In this document: piece by piece, positions 63,934 to 64,000 of the stretch
How positions within the stretch are numbered: position 1 is the stretch's first letter
How the letters are laid out: the number at the start of each line of letters is the position of its first letter
From: Pseudomonas kairouanensis
Lineage (GTDB): Bacteria; Pseudomonadota; Gammaproteobacteria; Pseudomonadales; Pseudomonadaceae
NCBI RefSeq assembly: GCF_004682055.1
Contig: NZ_QUZU01000024.1
Location: 31,024-95,023, forward strand
Direction of reading: 5' to 3'
DNA length: 64,000 bases
Notes under the pieces: model-generated
The model's input: only the letters and a program-made list of their open reading frames with translations
Databases searched by the model: none
What the model was told of the DNA's origin: nothing
Position numbers and translations under genes: made by a program

Positions 63934-64000
63934 ACTTGCTCCCGATAGCGGTGGGTCAGTTACCGATCAGCTGACTGATACACCGCAATCGGGAGCAAGT
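63934..64000. repeat. Long inverted repeat at the right edge
   Basis: ACTTGCTCCCGATAGCGGTG at 63934 is mirrored by CACCGCAATCGGGAGCAAGT ending at 64000, with a GTCAGTT / GACTGA inner part. The stem is about 25 bp with few mismatches, and a TGTGGGAGGGG half-element lies just before it. It resembles dispersed intergenic repeats of fluorescens-group genomes and may continue past the window. Confidence 0.7.

Overview
The window looks like chromosome of a Pseudomonas of the fluorescens group. It is GC-rich, dense in LysR regulators and MFS/DMT transporters, carries Pseudomonas-style REP elements (GTGGGAG..GGGCTTGCTCGC), and has recognisable pgm, pirin, DUF1652 and polyamine genes. It is metabolic and accessory territory. 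No rRNA, tRNA, CRISPR array, integrase or transposase was seen. All calls were made by reading the sequence; no database search was run.

Layout. 1-2357 (minus): a three-gene membrane dehydrogenase (GMC flavoprotein cut by the window edge, small subunit, mono-haem cytochrome). 2778-4118: an orphan periplasmic binding protein. 4322-11881 (minus): TonB receptor, SBP_bac_5 lipoprotein, two permeases and a fused double ATPase, a complete outer-to-inner membrane uptake operon. 11952-14773: an Old Yellow Enzyme gutted by an internal deletion, a LysR regulator, a DJ-1/PfpI protein and an ABM monooxygenase. 14775-26756: a locus I read as levulinate / 4-hydroxyacid catabolism. It has ligase, DUF485 protein and symporter leftwards, and kinase LvaA, LvaB, a histidine phosphatase, acyl-CoA dehydrogenase LvaC and reductase LvaD rightwards. 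A PrpR-type sigma-54 activator (LvaR) lies between, and a sigma-54 promoter motif precedes each arm. 26804-36661: quinone oxidoreductase, five LysR genes (one with a premature stop), an MFS/gluconate-5-dehydrogenase-like pair, a DMT exporter, an SDR and an AraC regulator. 36764-41041: two MFS transporters, the second translationally coupled to a dimethylformamidase-large-subunit-like hydrolase.

41091-48640 is the most unusual stretch. It is the wreck of a small biosynthetic operon: LysR regulator, DMT exporter, sulfotransferase-like protein apparently once fused to an adenylation-carrier-thioester reductase NRPS-like enzyme, and a FAD/NAD(P) oxidoreductase. A Rieske oxygenase fragment lies on the other side of the LysR gene. 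In-frame TAG codons, at least one frameshift and junction deletions have broken it. 48639-50823 is a divergent LysR / quinone oxidoreductase pair. 51118-54363 is a structured leader with a possible 35-aa ORF, an unrecognised 474-aa protein and a translationally coupled MocR-type (HTH plus aminotransferase) regulator; I could not assign this unit to any known system. The rest is housekeeping or polyamine related: pgm, pirin, an SF1 helicase, DUF1652, an AraC regulator with a SnoaL-like N-terminus, a PuuB-like oxidase, a cupin and a PotF-like binding protein, ending in a long inverted repeat.
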